Assembly: GCF_033568475.1 (NCBI RefSeq)
Contig: NC_133123.1
Location: 61,883,522 to 61,947,521, forward strand
Direction of reading: 5' to 3'
Source of the DNA: Henckelia pumila
Taxonomy: Eukaryota; Streptophyta; Magnoliopsida; Lamiales; Gesneriaceae
Length of the DNA: 64,000 nucleotides
This document shows, in pieces, positions 36,427 to 52,793 of this stretch. Under the pieces are notes generated by a model. It was given only the letters and a program-made list of their open reading frames with translations, searched no databases and had not been told where the DNA came from. Position 1 is the stretch's first letter. Each line of letters starts with the position of its first letter. A program made the position numbers and the translations under genes.

Positions 36427-36959
36427 CATCCAATTTTCTTATAAATTGGCAAATAGGGTCTTTTTTAGTCAGATTCCCAAGACCATTACCATGACGCTGT
36501 GCTTGGAATAGTTTCCATAAACGGAGAAGTTGACCTTGCACATCTCCACTAGAATGCGTCTCAAGAGTCAATGAGATATCATCTAATGACTCTTTACTCA
36601 GCCCATTCTTAATGAAATCAATTTTATCTTCTCTATTTTTGGAAACATATCCCAAAGATCTGCATCGTCTATCACAAGTCCATCTGGCACATTTATGACA
36701 AACATCTAACCTCTTGGCCCTCCTTTTATTCGCATAGGTGCTTTTTCCTAGTCCAGACATATTTGGAACAAGTAAGAATTTTGGAACTTCACCACCCAAT
36801 CAAACTTTGGCCGGCTTCAATTATAAGACGAATATCCTCCGGAATTCCTTTTTGCATAAGCATTCTCAATCTTTCACATCTACCTTCATAAATCATTCTC
36901 AGAACTTTTTTAGAAACAGATGGAAAATATTTACCATGTTCTTTGATAGCTTCATCCAT
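36404..36959 (-). CDS. Cysteine-rich nucleic-acid-binding-like protein, virus-type (unit 3)
   Basis: Two adjoining frames. The first (36789-36959, from ATG 36959) is 56 residues, helical and charged. The second starts at ATG 36760 (118 residues to 36404). It has a basic stretch (YANKRRAKR) directly followed by VCHKCARWTCDRRC, a C-x2-C-x4-C-x3-C cluster, then a charged tail. A leading helical part, an Arg/Lys-rich arm and a compact cysteine cluster is the layout of the cysteine-rich nucleic-acid-binding proteins of Betaflexiviridae (carla-, viti-like), some of which suppress RNA silencing or act in the nucleus. It is neither gag, pol nor known env. The frame break between the parts may be real decay. 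Alternative: an unrelated plant zinc-binding protein. Confidence 0.5.
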
Positions 36960-37107
36960 TTTGAAAATAAAGAAATATTTTTTTTTTCAATTATTTTGGG
37001 AAATTGAAATAAAACCAACTAAAAGAAGTCACGAAGTACCGTTATCCGCCACTTAACCGGGAAATGAACTCAATTCTGCAAAAATAAAATGAAAAAATAA
37101 GTAACAA

Positions 37108-38670
37108 TTAATTTGGATCATATAAAGGCATAAACTCATCATTAAGAATTTCATTTTTTAAAAATGGTTTAAGTCTTTGTCCATTAACTTTAAACACATT
37201 ATTATTTTTAGGATTTTCAACATCAACAGCACCATGAGGATAAACATTTTTTACAACATATGGACCTATCCATCGTGATCTAAGTTTTCCTGGAAACAAA
37301 TGCAAGCGAGAATTATAAAGTAAAACTTTTTGTCCAATTTCAAACGGTTTTCTCATAATATTTTTATCATGAAAGACTTTTGTTTTATCTTTATAAATTT
37401 TTGCATTTTCATATGCATCATTTCTTAATTCTTCTAGTTCATTTAGTTGCAATTTTCTTAATTTAGATGCATCATCTAAATTAGTATTAAATGCTTTAAT
37501 AGCCCAATAAGCTTTATGTTCAATTTCAACAGGTAGATGACAATGCTTACCAAAAACTAATCTATATGGTGACATCCCCAATGATGTTTTAAATGCAGTT
37601 CTATATGCCCATAATGCATCACTTAATCTTAAAGACCAATGTTTTCGATTTGGATTAACAATTTTTTCCAAAATTTGTTTTATTTCTTTATTTGCAAGTT
37701 CAACCTGACCATTCGTTTGAGGGTGATATGGAGTAGAAACTTTATGTGTAATACCGTATTTTCTTAACAACGAAGAAAATGATTTATTTATAAAATGACT
37801 TCCCCCATCACTGATTATAGCTCTAGATATTCCAAATTGACTAAAAATATTTTTTTTCAAAAATTTTATCACAACTTTATGATCATTAGTTCTACATGCA
37901 ATCGCTTCAATCCATTTTGAGACATAATCGACAGCTACTAAAATATAAGTAAATCCAAGAGATAATGGGAATGGACCCATAAAATCTATTCCCCAACTGT
38001 CAAATATTTCAATAATCATGATTGGATTTAAAGGCATCATGTTTCGTTTTGAAATTGAACCCATTTTGTGACAATTTTCACAAGATTTGCAAAATGAATG
38101 CGTATCTTTGAATAAAAAAGGCTAATAAAATCCACATTGAAAGATTTTTGCAGCTGTTTTCTTTGACGAAAAATGACCTCCACATGCCTCAGAATGACAA
38201 AATTTAATGACACTACTTACCTCATTGTCGGGTATGCAACGTCGAAAAATTTGATCAGGACAATACTTAAACAAATAAGGATCATCCCAATAAAATTTTT
38301 GACCTCTTTCAAGAATTTATTTTTATCTTGTGAATTCCAATGAGAAGGCATTTTATTTGTCACAAGAAAATTTATAATATTAGCAAACCAAGGCATAGTA
38401 GTAGCATAGAATAGTTGATCATCCGGAAAATTTTTATTTATTGGTATTTCATTTTGAGACGATTCAAAAATTATTCTTGATAAATGATCGGCTACTACAT
38501 TTTATTTTCCTTTTTTATCTTTTATTACAAGATCAAATTCTTGTAACAACAAAATCCATCTTATTAATCTCGGCTTAGCATCTTGTTTATTTGATAAATA
38601 TTTTATGGCAGAATGATCAGTATAAACAATAGTAGTAGAACCAATTAAATAGGATCAAAATTTATCTAAT
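37108..38670 (-). pseudogene. pol: Unit 3 integrase and RNase H end
   Basis: The integrase core plus C-terminal part is open from [12 protein letters not shown] (38064) to 37108 and includes the D, D and E motifs ([25 protein letters not shown]). Upstream there are an in-frame TAG in the zinc domain (Trp codon at about 38123), a TAA in the RNase H-integrase linker (Glu codon near 38503), a 1-2 base frameshift near 38297 and a TGA near 38656. It is almost identical to unit 4 at 47279-48835. Confidence 0.9.
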
Positions 38671-39739
38671 GCAAACACTACTGAAAGTAATTCTTTTTCA
38701 GTTGTTGAATAATTGATTTGAGCACTATTTAAGGTTCTACTAGCATAGTAGATCACATGAGGTTTACCTTCTTTTCTTCGTCCTAACACGGCTCCTACAG
38801 CATAATCACTTGCATCACACATTAATTTAAATGGTAAAGACCAATCAGGAGGTTGTAAAATAGGTGATGTAGTTAAAAGATTAATTATCTTTTTAAAAGC
38901 AGTTTCACATTCTTGAGTCCATTCAAACTGTGCATCTTTTGTTAAAAGATTTGAAATTGGTTTCGATATTATGTTAAATTTTTTTATGAATCTTCTATAA
39001 AATCCCGCATGTCCCAAAAATGATCGAATTTCTTTGATCATGTTTGGTGATGGTAAATTAGCAATAACATCAACCTTAGCTTTATCAACTTCAATTCTTT
39101 TTTCAAATATGACATGCCCTAACACAATTCCGGATTTAACCATGTAGTGACATTTTCCCAATTTAAAACAAGATTTTTTTCTTCACATCTTTTTAAAACT
39201 TCTTCCAAATTTTTAAGACAGTTTTCAAATGAGTTTCCAAAAACAGTTATATCATTCATAAAAACTTCCACAAATTCTTCAATCATGTCACTAAAAATAC
39301 TTAGCATGCATCTTTGAAAAGTTGCCGGAGCATTACATAAACCAAATGGAATTCTTTTAAATGCAAAAGTTCCAAAAGGACAAGTGAAAGTAGTTTTTTC
39401 TTGATCTTCTAATGATATTGGTATTTGATAATACCCCGAATACCCATCAAGAAAATAATAAAAAGGATTACCTGCCACTTTCTCTAAAATTTGATCTAAA
39501 AATCGTAACGAAAATTGATCTTTTCTAGTTGCATCATTTAATTTTCTATAATCAATGCACATACGCCAACTAGATGGAATCCTAGCTTGTAATAATTCTC
39601 CCTTTTCATTTTGTATAATAGTGATGCCTGATTTTTTTGGTACTACTTGTGTTGGACTTACCCATTTACTATCCGAGATTGGATAAATAATTCCGGCATC
39701 TAATAATTTTAACACTTCAGTTTTAACAACTTCTTTCAT
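38655..39739 (-). pseudogene. pol: Unit 3 reverse transcriptase (chimeric)
   Basis: RT from KEVVKTEVLKLLDAGIIYP to the RNase H start. The N-terminal codons match unit 2 (DAGIIY); from GITIIQN onward it matches unit 4 (TRKDQFSLRF), whereas unit 2 has GITVIQN and TRKNHFPLPF. The YxDD site is FMND. A 1-base deletion at about 39150 shifts the frame before the thumb (39119-39739 then 38655-39161), as in unit 4. Confidence 0.92.
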
Positions 39740-39747
39740 GTGTGGAT

Positions 39748-40612
39748 TTAATCTTCTTTGAGGTTGTTGATATTTTTAGCATTTTCTTCCAAGTGAATTC
39801 TATGCGTACAGATTAAAGGATTTATACCTTTTATATCTTGCAAAGTCCATCCAATTGCATTTTTATGCTTTTTAAGTAATATTATTAAATCTTCTTCTTG
39901 TTTTGGTAAGAGGGTAGAAGATATTACAATAGGATATGTTTGATTTTCACCAAGAAAAGCATATTTTAGTTCATTTGGCAAAGGTTTTAATTCAAGTTTT
40001 GGATGATCATCTTCTTTTACTTCTTCAAGTTCATTAATTTCTTCAAATAACTTTGATTTAAAAACACTTTCCACTAAATAAACTTTAGATTGTTGATTTA
40101 AGTTTTCTTGGTTTATATTTTCTTCCACAATTATTTCTATTGCATTATCATCTTCATCTTCATTAATAATTGGTTGTTTACATAAGTTGAACACATTAAG
40201 TTCTAAATTCATATTTCCAAAAGATAATTTCATTATTCCATTTCGACAATTAATTAAAGCATTTGAAGTTGCTAGAAATGGACGTCCCAATATTACTGGA
40301 ATTTCATTATGCACTTCTATTGGTTGTGTATCCAAGACAATAAAATCCACATGATATATGAATTTATCGACTTGAACTAACACATCTTTTACGATACCTC
40401 AAGGTATTTTGATTGACCTATCAGCTAGTAAAAGAGTGACAGATGTAGGTTTTAAATCTCCCAACTTAAGTTTTTCATAAACTGAATAAGGAATTAAATT
40501 CACACTTGCTCCCAAAGCTAACAAAGCTTTTTTAATTTTATTTTTCCAATAATGCATGAAATTGTTGGACAACCTGGATCTTTATATTTTAAAGTAGAAT
40601 TATTTTGAATAA
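39748..40612 (-). pseudogene. pol: Unit 3 protease and linker
   Basis: The open frame 39748-40383 is identical to that of unit 2, including the missing catalytic Asp (ALGASVNLIP), the TGA at about 40396 and the terminal frameshift before RT. This shows that the right half of unit 3 comes from the same source as unit 2. Confidence 0.9.
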
Positions 40613-40624
40613 TAAAACTTACTT

Positions 40625-42496
<1,872 letters not shown>

Positions 42497-42639
42497 GTTT
42501 AAAATATTTTCAGATACTCGAACAAGTCTACCACTTTGTTTACGACTTCAAACAATCATACAATTAAAAACAACATACTATTTACATAATAACAAAATTA
42601 AACTTAATTTATACCTCCCCGGCAACGACGCCAAAAACT

Positions 42640-44322
42640 TGCTACGACTTAAATTGTAATTTACCCAAGTGTAGGTTGTCTGCAAGTAATATACTCGTGA
42701 GTACGAGATCGATCCACGGAGAGGATGCTGTAAGTTTAATTTTAGCAATGATATATTATAGATGAAAATATTATTATAAAACTTCAAATACACAAATTAT
42801 AAAATTGTCAAGGCTTCAAAGGTTCATTGTTGGTTTATTTAAGATTGCTTAACAAAAATAAATTAAAGAAACTAAAATAAGAATAAACATAAAAGAACAA
42901 TTAAATATTTATACAAATATATCATATAATATAGTTCTCACTATATTAATATCAGATTAACCGATAATTAATATATGGTACCCATAATATATATATAAGT
43001 GCATAAATATAAATTGACATAAAATTAAATGTTAGATCAAATCACCATATTTCATTTAGAACAACCGGCAGAGCCACGCTATCGTTTAAATAAAATATAT
43101 GACTTTTTATGTTAGATGCGATAAAGTAAATGTTAATTGCGGAAATGTAAATGTTAAATGTTAGTTGCGGAAAGTAAATGTTAATTGCGAAAAGTAAATG
43201 TTAGTTGCGGAAAGTAAATGTTAGTTGCGAGAAAGTAAATGTTAGATCAAATCACAATATATTATTTAGAACAACTGGCAGAGCCACGCTATTGTCTAAA
43301 TAATATATAACTTTATTAAAAATTGATGCATATATTTATAGTATATAATTATTGTAGTATTTATTGTATCATATTAGACAACAAATCAAGGTAACCACAT
43401 TCAAGGTACCAAGTATTTGATGTAAATAGATAACAATAAATCATCCAAATTATACCTACAAATAAAGATCAATTAGTAAAACAAAATAAAAAATAGAAAA
43501 AGAAAGAATATACAAAATATAAAAAATCTTACTTGACCAACAATGAAACCTTTTCACCTTGACATAAAAAGATTTAGCTTGCCATGAACATGAAACTCAA
43601 GAATAAGGATAAAAGAAATTTCATACTTGAACTTGAGAAACTTGCACACTCAAACTTTTATTCTCACACACACAATATTTATTTTACAAATGAGGAATTT
43701 CTCTACACTCTTGCACACTACAAAGCTTATACAACACATCTATTTATAGGCCAAATGAGAGCAAGGGTCCAAGACTCATTAAATGTGGAATAGTAAAGTT
43801 AGTGGGTGCTTGTCTCCTTGAATGTCAATACATTGACCCAACTTTAATTGACATGTTTGATGCCTTAGACTACCGATTTGGCTTCTACACAAAACATATA
43901 ACACGTAGCCCTTTGTCTGTAGATGTGTTTTGACAACTCATTCACCCCTTTTGGATAAAATATGAAATACTTATGATATTTTTACTCCAAGTTGGTTATA
44001 GTAAAAGTAAATTTGTCTCCATTTTGATGTTTGATTATTTTGATCATCTTAATGAAGTTTTTGGAATTTCTTGTCTTCTACAAAGTTGAAGATGCCTCTT
44101 TTGTGATTCTACAGGATTTGAGATTACTCCATTATGACTTCTGTAGCTTGAGTAATTTTATTTTTATCAAACCTGCGCAAACCGTAAAATACAACATTTT
44201 AGTAAAACATTTAAATATAAACACATAACACTAAAATAATACAACTTCATAATTTTAATTAAACTTTAATTTTAAAAAACACTTTTTAACATATAAATAA
44301 TTACAAATTTTAAGTTTGATCA
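42640..44322 (-). repeat. LTR4 (internal)
   Basis: 1,683 bp, nearly identical to LTR3, with the same TGCTACGAC and GTTTGATCA ends. It differs by a 2-bp shorter TA run near 43300. Confidence 0.92.
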
Positions 44323-44335
44323 CACCCCCAAACCA

Positions 44336-45746
44336 GATAATTTCTAGTCCCTTAGTAATAAAATTTCATAAAATCACAAGTTAGATTTTTATTCCTTAAT
44401 ATATATATTCAAATTTGCAAACTTTGAAATTTTAAAACATACTTGTAAGAAGATCATATGTTTATTTATAAATCTTGATATCAACTAATATATTAATATA
44501 TAATTGGATGGGGTATACATATATATTTCACACAATATCAAAATATTAAATATATATAATTTATTTATATTAATATTTTCTAAAAACTTTGAGAATAATA
44601 TAATCAAAATGATAATAAAAATCCTTTTCGTAACATGTATATCTTCAGGAATTTTAATGTAAAAGTCTCAACTCCATATTCTCTCGGGTTATGATATATA
44701 TATATATTTTTATATATATAACTGGTTTTCACTCATGGAGCTGGAAGAAAATTATACACTCATTGAAAATGGTTAATATGTAAAGCAGACAATCAAATAA
44801 CCTAATATTGAAAATAAGATAGGATAATTTACAAAGAATAAACTCATTTTGTTTTTATTTTGTTTTTATTTTTTTTCTTTTTTGCTTGGCTGCAAAATTA
44901 TTTTTACATAACCAAATACCTCCAAGAAACTTTGAAAATGTAACTTATTTTTTTTCAAAGTTTATTTATTTGTTTATTTTTTATGAGGTAAATCTATTAC
45001 ATTGATAATTATAGTAGAGATATTAATACTCTACATCTTTACAATCAAATTTCAAACAATCTTTGCAGCCAATTTTCATATGCACAATTTTTTTTTTTAA
45101 AAAATGGGTTTAATCTTGTAATCAACCATTTCTTAATAATCAATAAAAGCTTATAAGTTATTTTCTCAATTCTCACCTCTCACTCACAAAATTTATGTGA
45201 GTAAATATTGCACTTTTACAAATTAATTCCCTCAATTATACATGTTATTATTAATTCAATCAATATCACATTAATTATATACTCATAAAAGTTTTAGAAA
45301 ATATGTTATTTGAAAGCACACAATTATATATTATTTATAACTTATATCCCATCAATTATATATTTTCTATTAAATTGATAAAAATAAGAATAAATAAAAA
45401 TATATACAAAAAGACTTCATTTTCTTAGTACTTTGCAATTTAAATATATACGGAATATTAAAATCTAATCTATTGTGATAATATGATAAATAAAAACTAA
45501 TGCGTGTTAGGAGTTTTTGACTTCTTACTCTGCCATTGAAAAAGGAAAAATATATATTATAATAGAAAAATATATTTTTTTAAATTTTAATTTTTTTTTA
45601 AAGATAAACCCTCCCCCAAACCTAAATATGACATTTTTTTTTAATTTTTTTTTAAAAGAAAAATAAAGAGTACATGATGAAAGAGATATCACCTGGAATT
45701 TATTGAAGATAAGGAACAAACACAAACAATTTCGTGACATGTTGAA
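44336..45746 (-). other. Unit 4 non-coding 3' region
   Basis: Near copy of 34166-35573, with AATAAA (minus strand) at 45699-45704 and the hAT-like terminus ending at 45538. It differs in the length of the TA/T run near 44700. Confidence 0.6.
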
Positions 45747-46385
45747 TCAATGATTCAGTTTCCTTTTCTTACTGGTTGGTTGAGACCAATTGATATTTGT
45801 TATAGCCGAATCAGGTTGATGAACAAAATCTTGGAGATCATCAATTAATTGGTCGTCATTCGAAGCAGAGATGAGCATCCTTCGCGAATTTTCTGAAATA
45901 AAATTTTGTTCCACAGCTACATCAAGAAAAGTCAACAAACCATCATAATAGTTATTGATATTCAACAAGCCAACAGGTTTATTATGAATATTAAGTTGTG
46001 CCCAAGAAACAACATGAAAAATTTCTTCTAAAGTACCAAAACCACCTGGTAAGGCAATAAAAGCATCAGAATTATCTATCATTTTAGTTATTTTCTCGTA
46101 CATTGATGAAACTTTCAACTCTTCCCCAACCGTAACACCTGTAATATTTTCTTCAGCTAAAGCTTTAGGAATAACAACCAAAACCTGACTACCTCCAAGA
46201 TGAGCTGCTGTTGAAATAGATCCCATTAACCCAATATTGCCTCCTCCGTATACCAAGTGAATTTTTCTTTCTGCTAACTTTTTTCCAAGATTAATTGCTG
46301 CATCAACAAATATTTCACTCTTTCCAGTATTGGAACCACAAAATACACAAATATTTTTCAATTTTTGTGAAGCAGATCCTGCCAT
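45747..46385 (-). CDS. LOG-like: LOG-type cytokinin-activating enzyme, retrotransposon-borne copy 3
   Basis: 212 residues, identical in protein sequence to copy 2, as expected if both descend from one unit by the 10.17-kb duplication. It keeps PGGFGTLEE, GGGNIGLMG, Lys98 and the basic tail. With copies 1 and 2 it makes three uninterrupted LOG frames in one insertion. Confidence 0.9.
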   Translation of the reverse strand: MAGSASQKLKNICVFCGSNTGKSEIFVDAAINLGKKLAERKIHLVYGGGNIGLMGSISTAAHLGGSQVLVVIPKALAEENITGVTVGEELKVSSMYEKITKMIDNSDAFIALPGGFGTLEEIFHVVSWAQLNIHNKPVGLLNINNYYDGLLTFLDVAVEQNFISENSRRMLISASNDDQLIDDLQDFVHQPDSAITNINWSQPTSKKRKLNH

Positions 46386-46407
46386 GTTTTTTTTTTAATT
46401 TTCTTTT

Positions 46408-46599
46408 CTGCAAAAATATAGAGATAGTTGAGTGATTTTATAAGGAAAACAAGGAATACGACAGAAATAGGAATACAGGTGTGAACATAATAACGAAAAC
46501 AATAAAAATAATAATATATAATAATGACATGCATGCATATATACAGTGATTGTGGCTCACAGTGTTCCTTCAATATTTATGAGTCGAGGGTTGGCTTAC
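46408..46599 (-). other. Candidate intron upstream of LOG (unit 4)
   Basis: Same GTAAGCC donor (46599) and TTTTTGCAG acceptor (46408) as in units 2 and 3. Confidence 0.45.
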
Positions 46600-47132
46600 C
46601 ATCCAATTTTCTTATAAATTGGCAAATAGGGTCTTTTTTAGTCAGATTCCCAAGACCATTACCATGACGCTGTGCTTGGAATAGTTTCCATAAACGGAGA
46701 AGTTGACCTTGCACATCTCCACTAGAATGCGTCTCAAGAGTCAATGAGATATCATCTAATGACTCTTTACTCAGCCCATTCTTAATGAAATCAATTTTAT
46801 CTTCTCTATTTTTGGAAACATATCCCAAAGATCTGCATCGTCTATCACAAGTCCATCTGGCACATTTATGACAAACATCTAACCTCTTGGCCCTCCTTTT
46901 ATTCGCATAGGTGCTTTTTCCTAGTCCAGACATATTTGGAACAAGTAAGAATTTTGGAACTTCACCACCCAATCAAACTTTGGCCGGCTTCAATTATAAG
47001 ACGAATATCCTCCGGAATTCCTTTTTGCATAAGCATTCTCAATCTTTCACATCTACCTTCATAAATCATTCTCAGAACTTTTTTAGAAACAGATGGAAAA
47101 TATTTACCATGTTCTTTGATAGCTTCATCCAT
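46577..47132 (-). CDS. Cysteine-rich nucleic-acid-binding-like protein, virus-type (unit 4)
   Basis: Identical in its main frame to the unit 3 copy. A 56-codon leading frame lies at 46962-47132. The 118-codon frame with basic arm and C-x2-C-x4-C-x3-C cluster starts at ATG 46933 and ends at 46577. The same uncertainty about family applies. Integrase ends about 150 bp upstream, at 47279. Confidence 0.5.
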
Positions 47133-47278
47133 TTTGAAAATAAAGAATATTTTTTTTTCAATTATTTTGGGAAATTGAAATAAAACCGACTAAAAGAAGT
47201 CACGGAGTACCGTTATCCGCCACTTAACCGGGAATTGAACTCAATTCTGCAAAAATAAAATGAAAAAATAAGTAACAA

Positions 47279-48842
47279 TTAATTTGGATCATATAAAGGC
47301 ATAAACTCATCATTAAGAATTTCATTTTTTAAAAATGGTTTAAGTCTTTGTCCATTAACTTTAAACACATTATTATTTTTAGGATTTTCAACATCAACAG
47401 CACCATGAGGATAAACATTTTTTACAACATATGGACCTATCCATCGTGATCTAAGTTTTCCTGGAAACAAATGCAAGCGAGAATTATAAAGTAAAACTTT
47501 TTGTCCAATTTCAAACGGTTTTCTCATAATATTTTTATCATGAAAGACTTTTGTTTTATCTTTATAAATTTTTGCATTTTCATATGCATCATTTCTTAAT
47601 TCTTCTAGTTCATTTAGTTGCAATTTTCTTAATTTAGATGCATCATCTAAATTAGTATTAAATGCTTTAATAGCCCAATAAGCTTTATGTTCAATTTCAA
47701 CAGGTAGATGACAATGCTTACCAAAAACTAATCTATATGGTGACATCCCCAATGATGTTTTAAATGCAGTTCTATATGCCCATAATGCATCACTTAATCT
47801 TAAAGACCAATGTTTTCGATTTGGATTAACAATTTTTTCCAAAATTTGTTTTATTTCTTTATTTGCAAGTTCAACCTGACCATTCGTTTGAGGGTGATAT
47901 GGAGTAGAAACTTTATGTGTAATACCGTATTTTCTTAACAACGAAGAAAATGATTTATTTATAAAATGACTTCCCCCATCACTGATTATAGCTCTAGATA
48001 TTCCAAATTGACTAAAAATATTTTTTTTCAAAAATTTTATCACAACTTTATGATCATTAGTTCTACATGCAATCGCTTCAATCCATTTTGAGACATAATC
48101 GACAGCTACTAAAATATAAGTAAATCCAAGAGATAATGGGAATGGACCCATAAAATCTATTCCCCAACTGTCAAATATTTCAATAATCATGATTGGATTT
48201 AAAGGCATCATGTTTCGTTTTGAAATTGAACCCATTTTGTGACAATTTTCACAAGATTTGCAAAATGAATGCGTATCTTTGAATAAAAAAGGCTAATAAA
48301 ATCCACATTGAAAGATTTTTGCAGCTGTTTTCTTTGACGAAAAATGACCTCCACATGCCTCAGAATGACAAAATTTAATGACACTACTTACCTCATTGTC
48401 GGGTATGCAACGTCGAAAAATTTGATCAGGACAATACTTAAACAAATAAGGATCATCCCAATAAAATTTTTTGACCTCTTTCAAGAATTTATTTTTATCT
48501 TGTGAATTCCAATGAGAAGGCATTTTATTTGTCACAAGAAAATTTATAATATTAGCAAACCAAGGCATAGTAGTAGCATAGAATAGTTGATCATCCGGAA
48601 AATTTTTATTTATTGGTATTTCATTTTGAGACGATTCAAAAATTATTCTTGATAAATGATCGGCTACTACATTTTATTTTCCTTTTTTATCTTTTATTAC
48701 AAGATCAAATTCTTGTAACAACAAAATCCATCTTATTAATCTCGGCTTAGCATCTTGTTTATTTGATAAATATTTTATGGCAGAATGATCAGTATAAACA
48801 ATAGTAGTAGAACCAATTAAATAGGATCAAAATTTATCTAAT
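47279..48842 (-). pseudogene. pol: Unit 4 integrase and RNase H end
   Basis: The frame 47279-48235 (318 codons) equals that of unit 3. Upstream frame 48293-48568 holds the zinc-domain part ([10 protein letters not shown]) and ends at the Trp-to-TAG change. The linker TAA near 48675 and RNase H TGA near 48829 are shared with unit 3. Unit 4 lacks the small deletion that unit 3 has near 38297. Confidence 0.9.
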
Positions 48843-49965
48843 GCAAACACTACTGAAAGTAATTCTTTTTCAGTTGTTGAATAATTGATTTGAGCACTAT
48901 TTAAGGTTCTACTAGCATAGTAGATCACATGAGGTTTACCTTCTTTTCTTCGTCCTAACACGGCTCCTACAGCATAATCACTTGCATCACACATTAATTT
49001 AAATGGTAAAGACCAATCAGGAGGTTGTAAAATAGGTGATGTAGTTAAAAGATTAATTATCTTTTTAAAAGCAGTTTCACATTCTTGAGTCCATTCAAAC
49101 TGTGCATCTTTTGTTAAAAGATTTGAAATTGGTTTCGATATTATGTTAAATTTTTTTATGAATCTTCTATAAAATCCCGCATGTCCCAAAAATGATCGAA
49201 TTTCTTTGATCATGTTTGGTGATGGTAAATTAGCAATAACATCAACCTTAGCTTTATCAACTTCAATTCTTTTTTCAAATATGACATGCCCTAACACAAT
49301 TCCGGATTTAACCATGTAGTGACATTTTCCCAATTTAAAACAAGATTTTTTTCTTCACATCTTTTTAAAACTTCTTCCAAATTTTTAAGACAGTTTTCAA
49401 ATGAGTTTCCAAAAACAGTTATATCATTCATAAAAACTTCCACAAATTCTTCAATCATGTCACTAAAAATACTTAGCATGCATCTTTGAAAAGTTGCCGG
49501 AGCATTACATAAACCAAATGGAATTCTTTTAAATGCAAAAGTTCCAAAAGGACAAGTGAAAGTAGTTTTTTCTTGATCTTCTAATGATATTGGTATTTGA
49601 TAATACCCCGAATACCCATCAAGAAAATAATAAAAAGGATTACCTGCCACTTTCTCTAAAATTTGATCTAAAAATCGTAACGAAAATTGATCTTTTCTAG
49701 TTGCATCATTTAATTTTCTATAATCAATGCACATACGCCAACTAGATGGAATCCTAGCTTGTAATAATTCTCCCTTTTCATTTTGTATAATAGTGATGCC
49801 TGATTTTTTTGGTACTACTTGTGTTGGACTTACCCATTTACTATCCGAGATTGGATAAATAATTCCAACATCTAATAATTTTAACACTTTAGTTTTAACA
49901 ACATCTTTCATGTGTGAATTTAATCTTCTTTGAGGTTGTTGATATGTTTTAGCATTTTCTTCCAA
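48827..49965 (-). pseudogene. pol: Unit 4 reverse transcriptase
   Basis: RT beginning KDVVKTKVLKLLDVGIIYP, variants found only here, then as in unit 3 (GITIIQN, TRKDQFSLRF, FMND at the catalytic site). The frame is shifted near 49320 (49291-49965 then 48827-49333). Unlike units 1-3, the PR-RT linker next to RT is intact (KTYQQPQRRL). Confidence 0.92.
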
Positions 49966-50750
49966 TGAATTCTATGCGTACAGATTAAAGGATTTATACC
50001 TTTTATATCTTGCAAAGTCCATCCAATTGCATTTTTATGCTTTTTAAGTAATATTATTAAATCTTCTTCTTGTTTTGGTAAGAGGGTAGAAGATATTACA
50101 ATAGGATATGTTTGATTTTCACCAAGAAAAGCATATTTTAGTTCTTTTGGAAAAGGTTTTAATTCAAGTTTTGGATGATCATCTTCTTTTACTTCATCAA
50201 GTTCATTAATTTCTTCAAATAACTTTGATTTAAAAACACTTTCCACTAAATAAACTTCAGATTGTTGATTTAAGTTTTCTTGGTGTATATTTTCTTCCAC
50301 AATTGTTTCTATTGCATTATCATCTTCATCTTCATTAATAATTGGTTGTTTACATAAGTTGAACACATTAAGTTCTAAAGTCATATTTCCAAAAGATAAT
50401 TTCATTATTCCATTTCGACAATTAATTAAAGCATTTGAAGTTGCTAGAAATGGACGTCCCAATATTACTGGAATTTCATTATGCACTTTTATTGGTTGTG
50501 TATCCAAGACAATAAAATCCACAGGATATATGAATTTATCGACTTGAACTAACACATCTTTTACGATACCTCTAGGTATTTTGATTGACCTATCGGCTAG
50601 TAAAAGAGTGACAGATGTAGGTTTTAAATCTCCCAACTTAAGTTTTTCATAAACTGAATAAGGAATTAAATTCACACTTGCTCCCAAATCTAACAAAGCT
50701 TTTTTAATTTTATTTTTTCCAATAATGCATGAAATTGTTGGACAACCTGG
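49920..50750 (-). pseudogene. pol: Unit 4 protease and linker (catalytic Asp kept)
   Basis: This is the only unit with the Athila-type protease motif LDLGASVNLIP intact. The open frame 49920-50696 includes VDFIVLDTQP and ILGRPFLATSNALI. A 1-bp deletion of its own in the RIHLEEN-equivalent stretch (near 49966) shifts the frame just before RT, a few codons from the different frameshift in units 1-3. Confidence 0.9.
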
Positions 50751-50754
50751 ATCT

Positions 50755-52713
<1,959 letters not shown>

Positions 52714-52793
52714 ACAATTAAAAACAACATACTATTTACATAATAACAAAATTAAACTTAATTTATACCTCCCCGGCAACCACGCCAAAAACT

